Part shown: positions 17,811-26,971 of the stretch, piece after piece
How positions within the stretch are numbered: position 1 is the first letter of the stretch
How the letters are laid out: every line of letters starts with the position of its first letter
Source of the DNA: Acidobacteriota bacterium
GTDB lineage: Bacteria > Zixibacteria > MSB-5A5 > GN15 > FEB-12
DNA length: 64,000 nt
Assembly: GCA_035529075.1 (NCBI GenBank)
Contig: DATKXK010000005.1
Coordinates: 132,981-196,980 of the forward strand
Direction of reading: 5' to 3'
The notes under the pieces: model-generated
Databases searched by the model: none
What the model saw: only the letters and a program-made list of their open reading frames with translations
Told to the model about the DNA's origin: nothing
Made by a program: the position numbers and the translations under genes

Positions 17811-18596
17811 ATGCCCGTCGTGAAAACCCGCGACATGGAGCCGCGCGACAACTACTTCGTCGCTACCTGTACCCATGTGCATGAGTCGAGCGAAATAGAT
17901 GCTTGCGCACGCAGGAGGCTCACCTGGCTCAAGAGCATGTACGAATCGGGGCTACGCGTTAAGGTCGGAGCCGTGGATGGCAGCCCGGTCGGTTTTCTGT
18001 ACATCATGCCCATCGAGGTCTGCCCGGGAGGGGCGTTGGGAAAGGACCTGCTGGCCATTCCCTGTCTGTTCGTTGAAAAGCGGGCGGGTGGGAAGGCCGT
18101 CGGGCGGTCGCTCGTGGTCGACGCCGAAGATGAAGTGAGGCGGCAGGGGAAGAAGGGACTGGCCACGGTGGCGTTCTACCATGACTTCTGGTTCATGCCG
18201 GCGCCCTTTTTCGAGCGTTGCGGCTTCACGGTGGCGGACCGTAAAGGCAAAACGGCCGCGCTGTGGAAAGCTCTTGACCCGTCGGCCGAACCGCCCCGGC
18301 TCCTGGAACGAAACTACATATACGAGCCCGCGGCAGGCCGGGTTGTGGTGGACCTCTTCTGGACAACGTTCTGCGGCACCAGCGACATTGAGGCCCACCG
18401 GGTGCGCGAGGTGGCTGCGGAGTTCGGAGACGCCGTCGTGCTGCGAGAGTATTGTGCCGACGATCGGGCGACCCTCTTGCGCTACCAGATTCCGCGCGGT
18501 ATCTTTGTCAACGGCCGTGAAATAGGCTGGGGTCACGAAGCGCCCAGGGAAGGGATCCGCAAAGCCATCGGCGACGCCATCAAGAAAGTACACTGA
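17811..18596 (+). CDS. GNAT acetyltransferase fused to a YoaP-like C-terminal domain
   Basis: 261 residues. The N-terminal part (about 1-165) has GNAT organisation: a beta strand reading VGFLYIMPIE, a CoA-loop-like stretch (KRAGGKAVGRSL) and FFERCGFTVADR, a typical GNAT motif-B end. The C-terminal part (about 178-258) starts VVDLFWTTFCGTSDIEAHRVREVA, resembling a thioredoxin-like strand-loop-helix with one cysteine. I associate this arrangement with the YoaP family. The acetyl acceptor is unknown. GGGAGGGA precedes the start. The following gene begins just downstream on the same strand, but nothing ties their functions. Confidence 0.7.
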   Translation: MPVVKTRDMEPRDNYFVATCTHVHESSEIDACARRRLTWLKSMYESGLRVKVGAVDGSPVGFLYIMPIEVCPGGALGKDLLAIPCLFVEKRAGGKAVGRSLVVDAEDEVRRQGKKGLATVAFYHDFWFMPAPFFERCGFTVADRKGKTAALWKALDPSAEPPRLLERNYIYEPAAGRVVVDLFWTTFCGTSDIEAHRVREVAAEFGDAVVLREYCADDRATLLRYQIPRGIFVNGREIGWGHEAPREGIRKAIGDAIKKVH

Positions 18597-18671
18597 TCAC
18601 CAATGGTCGCCGGCGATCACCATGCTTGTGATCCGCGCCCAACTCAGCAGGCTTGCGTTTGGTCAAACCGG

Positions 18672-19397
18672 ATGCGGGCGGCACGGCCGGGGAGAAACGG
18701 TATTCACCTTGGCAGGACACTTCTAATCGCAGCCGTCTTGATTGCGTGCACCGTGACGACAGCCGCCACCGGCCGCGATCCCTTTGATGATGACCGACGA
18801 GGCTTTGTCGCGGGTACGGCTATCGGCCCGGGATTCACGTATCTCCGTGCCCGGAACGGCAGCGTCTCGCGCCACGCCACCAGGGGGACGCTCGCGGTTG
18901 ACTTCAGAGTCGGCTACGCCCCGACCGAACGGCTGCAGTTTTACTATACTCACCGAACGTCGCTGTTTCTTGACGACCTGGGCGATGACTACGAGCGGCA
19001 CCTGGACAAAGTGTCGCTGAAGACGGAAAAGGGTCTTGCATACTTCGTGCTGACTCCGTTCGCAATAGGCTGGTTTCTGTTTTCCACGGAGCAGCACTTG
19101 CTCGGGGGCCCGGCGGTTCACTACTATCTGAATCAGAGGGCGCCGTCTTGGTTCTTTGAAACCGGTTTTGGATGGTCGGCAGTCGCGAACCCCTTTGAGG
19201 ACGACCGGCCCGCGTTCGAGTCCGATGGTATGCCGCTGGCGCTCGGCCTGTTCCTCGGCGGTGGATATGAAGCTTCACGTCACTTCCACCTCGCCTGCAA
19301 CGTAACGTGGTCACACGCGGTCGAGCGGACGACCAACGACAGAATCACGTGGGACGCGCTGTCGGCCTCGCTTACCGCGAGCTTTGTCGGGTACTGA
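18672..19397 (+). CDS. Outer-membrane beta-barrel-like protein of unknown function
   Basis: About 241 residues. A signal peptide (LGRTLLIAAVLIACTVTTAA) is followed by alternating hydrophobic/polar strands with many aromatic residues (FYYTHRTSLF, HYYLNQRAPSWFF, GLFLGGGYEAS) and a final TASFVGY. This pattern suits a small outer-membrane barrel of 8-10 strands. I do not recognise a named family. The start is uncertain: an in-frame ATG at 18603 gives a longer, non-signal-like N-terminus, so the ATG at 18672 is preferred, though neither has a good ribosome site. Confidence 0.6.
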   Translation: MRAARPGRNGIHLGRTLLIAAVLIACTVTTAATGRDPFDDDRRGFVAGTAIGPGFTYLRARNGSVSRHATRGTLAVDFRVGYAPTERLQFYYTHRTSLFLDDLGDDYERHLDKVSLKTEKGLAYFVLTPFAIGWFLFSTEQHLLGGPAVHYYLNQRAPSWFFETGFGWSAVANPFEDDRPAFESDGMPLALGLFLGGGYEASRHFHLACNVTWSHAVERTTNDRITWDALSASLTASFVGY

Positions 19398-19473
19398 GTT
19401 GGAGCCGAACGAATAGCCCGGAGGCGGTAAGCCGTCGACGGGTTAACTGCGAAGCCCGAGGAGAAAGCCTGCA

Positions 19474-20334
19474 TTGGGCTGCTTTTTTGTTTCAGATCTG
19501 CACGGAGATACCGAACGCTATCAGAAGCTGTTTGCCGCCGTCACTGACGAACTGCCCGCGGCGGTGTTTCTCGGCGGTGATCTCCTGCCGTCGGCCGCGG
19601 CGCGGGTCGCCGCCGCCGGCTCATCCGATCATGATTTCGTGACCGCGTTCCTGGTGCCGGGATTTGCCGAGACACGGCGGATCTGCGGCTCGAAGTACCC
19701 GCGCGTGTTCCTGATCCTGGGTAACGACGACAGGCGCGACGAGGAGACGGCGATAGTGCGCGGGGAATCCGGGGGCTTGTGGGAGTACGTGCACGAACGC
19801 TGTGTGCCGTTTTCATCCTTTCGTGTGTGCGGGTACGCCTGCGTGCCGCCTACGCCGTTTCACTTGAAGGACTGGGAGCGATACGACGTGTCGCGCCACG
19901 TTGATCCGGGGTCCGTGTCGCCGGAGCGGGGGTGGCGAACGACGCCGGTTTCGGAAAGGGAGATCCGGTACTCAACGATACAGCAGGACCTGGATCGCCT
20001 GGCAGGGAAGCAGGACCTGACCAGCGGGATAATGCTGTTCCACGCGCCCCCGTACAACACCGGCCTGGACCGTGCCGGGCTTGACGGCCGGATGGTGGAC
20101 GGCGTGCCGCTCGACGTGCACGTCGGCAGCATTGCCGTGCGACGCTTTATTGAATCCAGACAACCGCTGCTGACCCTGCACGGCCACATTCATGAATCGC
20201 CCCGGCTGACGGGCGCCTGGCGGGAACGTATCGGTCGTACGTTCCTTTTCTCGGCCGCTCACGACGGTTCTGAGCTGGCTCTGGTGCGGTTTGACCCGGC
20301 CGGTCCGGAGACCGCATCCAGGGAACTGTTATAA
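19474..20334 (+). CDS. Calcineurin-like metallophosphoesterase
   Basis: 286-residue cytoplasmic protein. Metal-ligand motifs appear in order: SDLHGD right at the N-terminus, GGDLLP, LGNDD (the GNH/D block) and LHGHIHESPR near the C-terminus, the usual two-metal phosphoesterase core. The substrate is unknown. It starts at TTG (19474) with GAGGAG ten bases upstream; any later start would remove the first metal motif. Its stop region overlaps by 6 bases the end of the convergent ATP-grasp gene. Confidence 0.8.
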   Translation: MGCFFVSDLHGDTERYQKLFAAVTDELPAAVFLGGDLLPSAAARVAAAGSSDHDFVTAFLVPGFAETRRICGSKYPRVFLILGNDDRRDEETAIVRGESGGLWEYVHERCVPFSSFRVCGYACVPPTPFHLKDWERYDVSRHVDPGSVSPERGWRTTPVSEREIRYSTIQQDLDRLAGKQDLTSGIMLFHAPPYNTGLDRAGLDGRMVDGVPLDVHVGSIAVRRFIESRQPLLTLHGHIHESPRLTGAWRERIGRTFLFSAAHDGSELALVRFDPAGPETASRELL

Positions 20335-23300
20335 CGGCTTTTTCACCTGTGTGCCCAGAGACAGTTGCTTGGCGGTATCGGTTACGGCGTCGATCTTGGC
20401 GGCGTAGCTTGTTCTCTTCGTGATATCCTCATCGGTGACGAAGTGGGCGTCCAGCAGGCCGCCGGATCGATAGCCCGTCCTGAGGTAGTTCAGATGATCC
20501 AGGCACAGACTCCAGCCTTCAAGCCACTCCTGCAGCGCCTTTCGCTGTTCGTCGGTTCCGTCAAGATGCAACAGGATGTCGATATCACTGGCATCTCCCG
20601 CCGTGGCGTTCTTGGTGCTGCCGATCACGTAGAACGCTTTCACGCCGAAACGCTTGGGGTCAAGCTGGGCCGCCACGTGCTCCGCCATCAGCATCCGCCA
20701 GCGCCAGCTGCCATCCGGCCGTCTGTCACCGTGGTTCATACGGGGTTGGGCATCGGTGACGTCAAACGACGGGTCGGCCAGTATCCCCACCGCCTGGCCA
20801 AGCTCGGCATTCATCAGTACCCTCAGGATCGAGCCGTCGGTCACGCTGGCGACGTCGATCAGGCGGACGGTGTCGCCGAGCGACGAAAACTCGGGCAGCA
20901 TGACGGGGAGCATGTTGGGCGAGCCGGTGAGAAACTTCTCGTTGAAAACAACGCTCTCGTCATCCGGGTACAGTGGCAGGTAGCGTATGCGTGCCTCCAC
21001 CAGGTCCTGGAAGAAGTGGGTGCCGAACGACAGATCGGGAACGTAATTACCCTTCTTGCGCGCCAATTCAATCAGCACGGCCGTGTTGTTGATCTGAGAG
21101 TAAGTGACGTTGACGCCGAGCTTGATGTCACCGCGGCTGCCCCATCGTCCGGGACCCATCAGTATGAACTGCCGTTTCGGCAATACCTTGTTGAGTTGCC
21201 CGACGGCCTGGCCGACGGCCGCGAGGTCTTTTCGGGACGTTAGGGCCGAGTACTTCTCCGGGTCGATATACACGATGTGGGAGATGTCCGGGACCCGGCC
21301 GTTTGACACGTATCGGTTCGCGGAGAAGACTATCTTGTCCTGCGGGGTATCGTGGGGGATGGGGGACGCATAGTCCTCCTCGGTACGGCTCTGGGCACGG
21401 CACTGCAGAAGATACAGGTCGCGGCCGTCGTGGGCGAATTCAACGTCCACGGGCATGCGCAGTTCTTCCTCCAGCACCGCCATCATTTCACGGATCTGCT
21501 CGATAAAGGTCGAGTTGGAGAAAAGCCCTTCGAACGTCACCACCACGTCGTCCTCGTCGAAGTCGATGCTGGAGCCGAGAGGCTGGTGGAGGTGGCCGTC
21601 ACGGTGTATGGACACGAGCTGGTTGATCTGCGGAAACTGGTATCCGAACTTCTTCAGCAGATCCGAGATGGCGACGGTTTCGAACACGTTCTTCTTGAGG
21701 TCGATGACGTCAATACGCTTCGGGGAATACCGCAGCACGTCGTCGGTCGTCGTGTTGACTCTCAACTGCGGCTGCCCGGGGGCCATCAGTATCGGATAAT
21801 CGTCGCTGAGCCGATCCACGGCACGCGTGCCGAGCCCGGGGACCATCCGGACCAGGCCGTCCTCGCGATTGATCCTCGGGGACCAGCGAAACTCGTTCCG
21901 GCTGAATACGACGCCGGCAAACGGCGGCAGGAAGTAATCGCCCACCTGGGAGCCGACAACCTTCTGGATCATGATGGCCATTTCCTCGGCAAAGTCGATC
22001 AGCCCGCGCTCGGCCCGGTACTCGATGGGATCGGGGCCGAAGGTTGAGGCGTATACCTCGGCAATGGCATCCAGCAGGGCGTCGAGCTTCTGCCGCTTGC
22101 TGCCCTGGTTGGCCAGGAAAAGGCTCTTGTACTTGCCGGAGAATGCGGCGCCCACACGGTCTTCCAAAAGACTTGAGCTTCGCACAATCAGCGGGCCGTC
22201 GCCGAAATCGTCCAGCGCCATCGACAGACCCTTGATCATTTCGGTCGGAAACGCGGAATTCTTGAACGTCCGCACGATGTGCGGATATTCGAGCCGAACC
22301 TGGTCGATCGGCTTGTATTTCTGTTCAACGATCTCGTCGAGGTTATTGTAGTGCATGAAATCCAGGAGCATGTCGGAGGAGACATGCCACGTCTTGGGCA
22401 CCTTCACCGCGCTCTGGCCCTTGACGCGTCTGGTGCCCTTCTTGACAATCTGCGAGGCAAGGTACAGGCCGGCGCTCTTGCCGCCCAGCTTGCCGTGGCT
22501 TTCAGGCGCAAAGATGATGTAGTTGAGCAGGTCGTGAAAATCACTGATCTTGATGTAGTTCTTGGCCACGTTTATATAGTCCAACTGGTCCGAAAGAAAG
22601 CGTCGGATAAGGGATACGGTGATCCCCTTGACGGCGGACGAGGTGAGGTCCGGTTCGCCCGGCGCCACGTGATGGAATCGGCGCACCGCGTCGGCGACTT
22701 CGGAGAGCGGGACGTTCCGGTTCACAACCTGCACCAGGAAACTCAGTTTATCTTCCTGAATCCATTTCTGAAGGCGCGACACCAGCTCGTCGTCAGTCAT
22801 GTGTTCCGCCGCGATCTGGAAGATTTCGTCGGCCATGCTGATCGGCAGGGCCAGCGGAGCCTGGCGGTAGGGACGATTGGCCTGTTCCACGGCCTGGTCC
22901 TCCGCAACCCTCTTGTGCGAACTGGAGCTTTGCAGCAGCTTCTCGGCTTCAGCGACCCCGCTCCAGGAGAGGTAGTTGAGCATTTTGTGCGACAGTTTGA
23001 TAAACAGGTTCCTGTCGGTCTGGCGAAGCAGTTCGAGCACCGTTCTCCACTCGCCGGCTTTGTGCTCGGCCAGGCCCTTCCTGGTCGTTTCCCAGTCCTG
23101 GAAGACCTGTTTGAGCTGGTAATGCAGGAGGAAGTGGCCGAGGCGATCGGCGATGGTCTTGATGAGCCGCGATTCCTCCTTGAGAAACGGCCCGTCGTCA
23201 GCCGGTGGCAATTCCTTGCCGTAGTATACGCTGATACTCCCCGCGGGCCTTTCCTGTACAATAATATCCGCACTCCTCACCCACGGTGTCTCCTCGAAAT

Positions 23301-23523
23301 CGGGAGGCTGGAAGATGTCGTCCTCAAACACGATTTGGACCGAACAGATGTCGGGATACTGCATGCCCGGTGGAATGGCCGTGAGGAGTTCCTTGAAGGC
23401 CGTGGCCGGATCGACGTCCGGTCTGTTCAGCAGTTCTTCGATCGCGTACAGGCAGTTCAGCTCCTTGGCGCGCTCGTGCAGAGAGTCCAGGAGCTTGTTG
23501 ACGGATTTTCTTTTGCCAGTCAT
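20329..23523 (-). CDS. GAF-like / ATP-grasp (PPDK N-domain) / nucleotidyltransferase multidomain protein
   Basis: 1064 residues, no signal or membrane segment. Regions in order: a GAF-like domain (about 15-135); a helical segment (about 140-340); an ATP-grasp domain like the N-terminal part of PPDK/PEP synthase (about 343-712: LGGKSAGL, PLIVRSSSLLED, SGVVF-like AGVVFSR, and VDVEFAHDG..LYLLQCRAQS). A module shared with the neighbouring gene follows (about 730-900, with MGPGRWGSRGD at 789-799 and FGTHFFQD at 833-840). The protein ends in a nucleotidyltransferase-type domain (about 940-1040: GST at 968-970, then D980-I-D982). The phosphohistidine swivel domain (GGxxSH) and the PEP/pyruvate barrel of PEP synthase are absent, so it cannot be a conventional PEP synthase. 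Its ATG overlaps the upstream stop (ATGA), so the two are coupled. Confidence 0.75.
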   Translation of the reverse strand: MTGKRKSVNKLLDSLHERAKELNCLYAIEELLNRPDVDPATAFKELLTAIPPGMQYPDICSVQIVFEDDIFQPPDFEETPWVRSADIIVQERPAGSISVYYGKELPPADDGPFLKEESRLIKTIADRLGHFLLHYQLKQVFQDWETTRKGLAEHKAGEWRTVLELLRQTDRNLFIKLSHKMLNYLSWSGVAEAEKLLQSSSSHKRVAEDQAVEQANRPYRQAPLALPISMADEIFQIAAEHMTDDELVSRLQKWIQEDKLSFLVQVVNRNVPLSEVADAVRRFHHVAPGEPDLTSSAVKGITVSLIRRFLSDQLDYINVAKNYIKISDFHDLLNYIIFAPESHGKLGGKSAGLYLASQIVKKGTRRVKGQSAVKVPKTWHVSSDMLLDFMHYNNLDEIVEQKYKPIDQVRLEYPHIVRTFKNSAFPTEMIKGLSMALDDFGDGPLIVRSSSLLEDRVGAAFSGKYKSLFLANQGSKRQKLDALLDAIAEVYASTFGPDPIEYRAERGLIDFAEEMAIMIQKVVGSQVGDYFLPPFAGVVFSRNEFRWSPRINREDGLVRMVPGLGTRAVDRLSDDYPILMAPGQPQLRVNTTTDDVLRYSPKRIDVIDLKKNVFETVAISDLLKKFGYQFPQINQLVSIHRDGHLHQPLGSSIDFDEDDVVVTFEGLFSNSTFIEQIREMMAVLEEELRMPVDVEFAHDGRDLYLLQCRAQSRTEEDYASPIPHDTPQDKIVFSANRYVSNGRVPDISHIVYIDPEKYSALTSRKDLAAVGQAVGQLNKVLPKRQFILMGPGRWGSRGDIKLGVNVTYSQINNTAVLIELARKKGNYVPDLSFGTHFFQDLVEARIRYLPLYPDDESVVFNEKFLTGSPNMLPVMLPEFSSLGDTVRLIDVASVTDGSILRVLMNAELGQAVGILADPSFDVTDAQPRMNHGDRRPDGSWRWRMLMAEHVAAQLDPKRFGVKAFYVIGSTKNATAGDASDIDILLHLDGTDEQRKALQEWLEGWSLCLDHLNYLRTGYRSGGLLDAHFVTDEDITKRTSYAAKIDAVTDTAKQLSLGTQVKKPL

Positions 23524-25271
23524 GAGAATACCACACCCCGGCCATGGCGACCATCGACCCTGACTTTCAAGGGCGATGACAGCCGCACGTGGCGTACATT
23601 ATCGGTTTCTGTGAACGTTGGCCGGCCGTTAAGCCAGGACCAGTCGATAGAATGCTCTCCATCGTGACGCACGGAGAAATAGCAGATCCGGAAGCTGGTG
23701 ATGTTGTGGAAGAAGTGTGAGCCCTGGCTCAGTTCGACGTTCATTTCCGGCAAGGTAGCTTCCACGATTACCTTCGCGCCGGATATCTGGGCCCAGTTGA
23801 CCGGCGTGCCGAGCCAGGGGTCGGTGCTTCCCCACCGGCCAAAGCCGATGAGCAGGTAAGGACGTCCCTCCGCGACCAGGCGGCGATTAAGTTTCTCAAG
23901 TTCCCGGGCGATCAGGGGCGTCCGGCGGGCACTGAACCGCTCCGGTCGGACGTAAACGACGTCATGGATTGTCTCGAAACACCCGTTTCCCATGACCCGG
24001 CTCGATGCGATCAGCACGCCGTCCGCGCTCAACTCGGTCTCGGCAACGTCCACTACTTCGTGCGAGACGACCATCGGCCTGACTTGCAGGAAGCCGAAAC
24101 GCACCGGTGTGTCACTCCGGGAATCCACGGTCAGGGCGAACTCGATCTCGACTTTGGTTCCGACCGCTTTTTCAGACTGTTCGAGCAACTCCCGTACGAG
24201 GTCGTTCACCGGTATCTCGCCCAGTTGCAGGATGGGCCTGAAGTTGATAATGCGCGGCCCGTCGGCGGCTGTGCCCATTACGATCCGATCATCCTGTGCC
24301 ACGTACGTGGACGCGACGTGGCGCAGGGTGTCGTCCATCTCGGCATCCGCCAGGCGGCACCTCACAAGATACTCGGTCTCCCGTAAGGGGTCAAAGGCCG
24401 GGGGTTTCCCCATGTTGACAGCCCAGAAGTCCGTCTGTGTCTGTTCCAGTTGGTCGGCAATAGTGAACGGCGGGTCGACCGACGGGTAAACCGGCGAGTA
24501 CGACCAGCACTTGCCGCCGTCGACAATCGTTTTCCCCAGCCCCAGGGCCAGGCTGACGATACCGTCCTCAGGTTCGGCCCGTCCTACCGGGTAGAAATTG
24601 TAGGATCGCGCCACCCCGGAGACGGCCGGGTAGAAGCGATCCTGGGACCGCTGACCCACAACTTCCTGAATGATGACGGCCATCTTCTCCTCACTGATCG
24701 TCCGGCTGGTCATCGCGGCGTAGCTCCTGGCCGCACTCAGGTACGTGGATGCATAGACGAACTTTATTGCCTCGGTCAGCTTTTTGAATCGCGTGTCCGC
24801 ATCGGCCTGGTTGTTCGGGATCATCTTGGTTGCGTAGATGCCGGCGAACGGCTCGAACATGGCGTCTTCCAGGAGGCTCGATGAGCGGACGGCCACGGGC
24901 TGGTGGATCTTGGCGACGAGGGCGCGCAGATCACCGACGACTGCGGCCGGAATCGCACCGTTCTGGAAGGCGGCGGCTATGCGCTCGTCAGGTTCATCGG
25001 ACAGCGCGATGTCCTCAAGACGGTTCTGCTCGATAAAGGCGTCAAACACGTCGGTCGTCAGAACCGTGAGATTGGGGATGTTCACGGCAACGTTGCGAAA
25101 CATGCCGGCCTCGAAATGCGACGCGAGCACCTTGTGCATGAAGGCGAGCCCCGATGCCTTGCCGCCGAGACCGCCCGAGCCGATGCGAGTGAAGGTTTCA
25201 CGGCCGTCGAAGAACTGGCGGTCAAAACGAGGAATATCCGACGCACCGGATACGTACTGCCGGCGATTCAC
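23520..25271 (-). CDS. ATP-grasp (PPDK N-domain) protein with the same unnamed C-terminal module
   Basis: About 583 residues from the GTG at 25271, which has GGGAG upstream; a TTG at 25310 is possible. The ATP-grasp region shows LGGKASGL near the N-terminus, PVAVRSSSLLED, MAVIIQEVVG, SGVARSYNF and VEIEFAL...FGFLQVRPM, matching the nucleotide-binding half of PPDK/PEP synthase. After it come IGFGRWGSTDPWLGTP and SQGSHFFHN, collinear with the downstream gene. No swivel or PEP-binding domain follows. It probably transfers a phosphoryl or similar group from ATP to an unknown acceptor. It is cotranscribed with the 1064-residue paralogue (4-base overlap). A glutamate dehydrogenase-type gene lies 180 bases upstream on the same strand and could be part of the transcript. 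Confidence 0.75.
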   Translation of the reverse strand: MNRRQYVSGASDIPRFDRQFFDGRETFTRIGSGGLGGKASGLAFMHKVLASHFEAGMFRNVAVNIPNLTVLTTDVFDAFIEQNRLEDIALSDEPDERIAAAFQNGAIPAAVVGDLRALVAKIHQPVAVRSSSLLEDAMFEPFAGIYATKMIPNNQADADTRFKKLTEAIKFVYASTYLSAARSYAAMTSRTISEEKMAVIIQEVVGQRSQDRFYPAVSGVARSYNFYPVGRAEPEDGIVSLALGLGKTIVDGGKCWSYSPVYPSVDPPFTIADQLEQTQTDFWAVNMGKPPAFDPLRETEYLVRCRLADAEMDDTLRHVASTYVAQDDRIVMGTAADGPRIINFRPILQLGEIPVNDLVRELLEQSEKAVGTKVEIEFALTVDSRSDTPVRFGFLQVRPMVVSHEVVDVAETELSADGVLIASSRVMGNGCFETIHDVVYVRPERFSARRTPLIARELEKLNRRLVAEGRPYLLIGFGRWGSTDPWLGTPVNWAQISGAKVIVEATLPEMNVELSQGSHFFHNITSFRICYFSVRHDGEHSIDWSWLNGRPTFTETDNVRHVRLSSPLKVRVDGRHGRGVVFS

Positions 25272-25453
25272 CGCACTTTTCTCCCTTCCCGGACCCAGGT
25301 AATACCTCAATACTCAAAATACCATCGATCGATCCGCCAGCCAATACAATTGTACCGGCACGTGAACGCAGGGTTCGGGCCGGTTCGTCACCGCGCGGAC
25401 AATTCGTCATGGCGGCGCCGGCCGGAGGGCCTGTGTATGCTTGATCGTCGGAA

Positions 25454-26746
25454 TCAGACCCAGCCGCGATCCCGGCAAGCGTGAACCACTCGTTCAACCG
25501 CGATTACGTAAGCTGCATCGCGCATGTACAGCTTCCTCTTACGTGCCAGCTCGCTTACGGCCTGAAATGCCGCAGTCATCCTGACGTCCAGCTTTCCCAG
25601 AACCTCGTCCTTCTCCCAGAAGTAGTTCATGTTGCTCTGAACTTGTTCGAAGTAGCTGCACGTCACGCCGCCGGCGTTGGCCAGGAAGTCGGGAATCATG
25701 AAGATATTTCGCTGCTCGATGGCGCTGTCGGCCTCCGGCGTGGTGGGTCCGTTGGCGCCCTCGGCAATGAGCTTTACCTTCTTGCTTATCTTATCGACGT
25801 TGTCGCCGGTAATCTGGTTTTCAAGCGCCGCCGGAATCAGGATGTCGACGTTTTGCTCGAGCCAGGCGTCGCCGGGAAGGACGTCGTAGCCCAGGGCTCC
25901 GGCTTTCTCCTTGTCGATGCCCCCGAACCGGTCGGTTATGCCAAGCAGGGCGTCTATGTCAATACCCTGCTCCTTGCGATAGGCGTATGAAACCTGGTCA
26001 TTCTGGTCCCAGCACGAGACGCAGGTGACGGTACCGCCGATCTGCTGGTACAGCCGAATCGCGTATTGGGCTACGTTTCCAAATCCTTGGACCGAGGCCG
26101 TCGTATCCTGGGGTCGGATTTCGAGTTGTCGGAGAGCTTCCCGGACGGTAAAAATGACGCCGTAGCCGGTGGCCTCCGTGCGTCCAAGGGAACCACCCAT
26201 GCCGACCGGCTTGCCGGTGATAAATCCGGGGTACTTGCCGCCGTGCAGGTGCTCGAATTCGTCGAGCATCCAGAGCATGTGCTGGGCACTGGTCATCACG
26301 TCAGGGGCAGGGATGTCTGATACCGGGCCGACGTTCTTGGCCAGTTGCCGTACCCAGCCCCTGCAAATCTTTTCCTGTTCCCGTGCGCTCAGGTTGTGCG
26401 GATCACAGACCACACCGCCCTTGCCGCCTCCCAGCGGTATGTCGACGACTGCGCACTTCCATGTCATCCACATGGCCAGCGCGCGGACGGTGTCGATGGT
26501 TTCCTGGGGGTGGAACCGGATACCTCCTTTGCACGGACCGCGCGCGTCGTTATGCTGCACACGGAAACCGTGCAGCACCTTGACGCTGCCGTCGTCCAGC
26601 CGAATGGGAATCAGAAACTGGTATTCCCGGAGCGGGTTGCGCAGCAACTCGCGCGTTGCTTCATCGAGTTCGAGGAAATCGGCAACTTTGTCGAACTGAG
26701 CCTGAGCCATTTCGAAGGCGTTGAATGCTCGATCTGCCATTGCCAA
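25454..26746 (-). CDS. gdhA: Glu/Leu/Phe/Val dehydrogenase family protein, probably glutamate dehydrogenase
   Basis: Oxidative deamination of glutamate to 2-oxoglutarate (or the reverse). The 430 residues match the roughly 420-residue hexameric class. Visible are the substrate-binding PCKGGIRFHP, the catalytic region WKCAVVDIPLGGGKGGV, the catalytic aspartate in DIPAPDVMT, GSLGRTEATGYGV, and the Rossmann motif VQGFGNVAQYA. I prefer glutamate over branched-chain or aromatic substrates on length and overall pattern, but specificity and cofactor cannot be fixed by eye. A good promoter lies upstream at 26851-26879. Confidence 0.85.
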   Translation of the reverse strand: MAMADRAFNAFEMAQAQFDKVADFLELDEATRELLRNPLREYQFLIPIRLDDGSVKVLHGFRVQHNDARGPCKGGIRFHPQETIDTVRALAMWMTWKCAVVDIPLGGGKGGVVCDPHNLSAREQEKICRGWVRQLAKNVGPVSDIPAPDVMTSAQHMLWMLDEFEHLHGGKYPGFITGKPVGMGGSLGRTEATGYGVIFTVREALRQLEIRPQDTTASVQGFGNVAQYAIRLYQQIGGTVTCVSCWDQNDQVSYAYRKEQGIDIDALLGITDRFGGIDKEKAGALGYDVLPGDAWLEQNVDILIPAALENQITGDNVDKISKKVKLIAEGANGPTTPEADSAIEQRNIFMIPDFLANAGGVTCSYFEQVQSNMNYFWEKDEVLGKLDVRMTAAFQAVSELARKRKLYMRDAAYVIAVERVVHACRDRGWV

Positions 26747-26850
26747 ACCTTTCTTGGTAAGAGAGGCGACGTGCAGACCTCCGATACTGTGTCGACGGCC
26801 TGCCGGCGGCGCCTCTGGTGTTTACAGCTTAGTTATTTTTTTCACAAGGA

Positions 26851-26879
26851 TTGATACTACTTTGGCCCGGTTTTGTCAA
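26851..26879 (-). promoter_or_regulatory. Promoter of the glutamate dehydrogenase gene
   Basis: Read on the minus strand: TTGACA (26879-26874), a 17-base spacer, then TATCAA (26856-26851). The predicted start is near 26844, giving a leader of about 100 bases. Confidence 0.7.
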
Positions 26880-26971
26880 GCCGTCAGCTATATTTATCTG
26901 CCTGCCCGGCCATTGCTCGCACCGGACTATCTTGTTAACAGATAACCGGTTAGGCGCCGCGCGCCGCAGCC

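Noticed and set aside
20329-25271. Two fragments of a PEP synthase or pyruvate phosphate dikinase
   Set aside because: Each protein has its own full ATP-grasp domain and the same extra C-terminal module; neither contains the swivel or PEP-binding domain. They are paralogues, not pieces of one enzyme.
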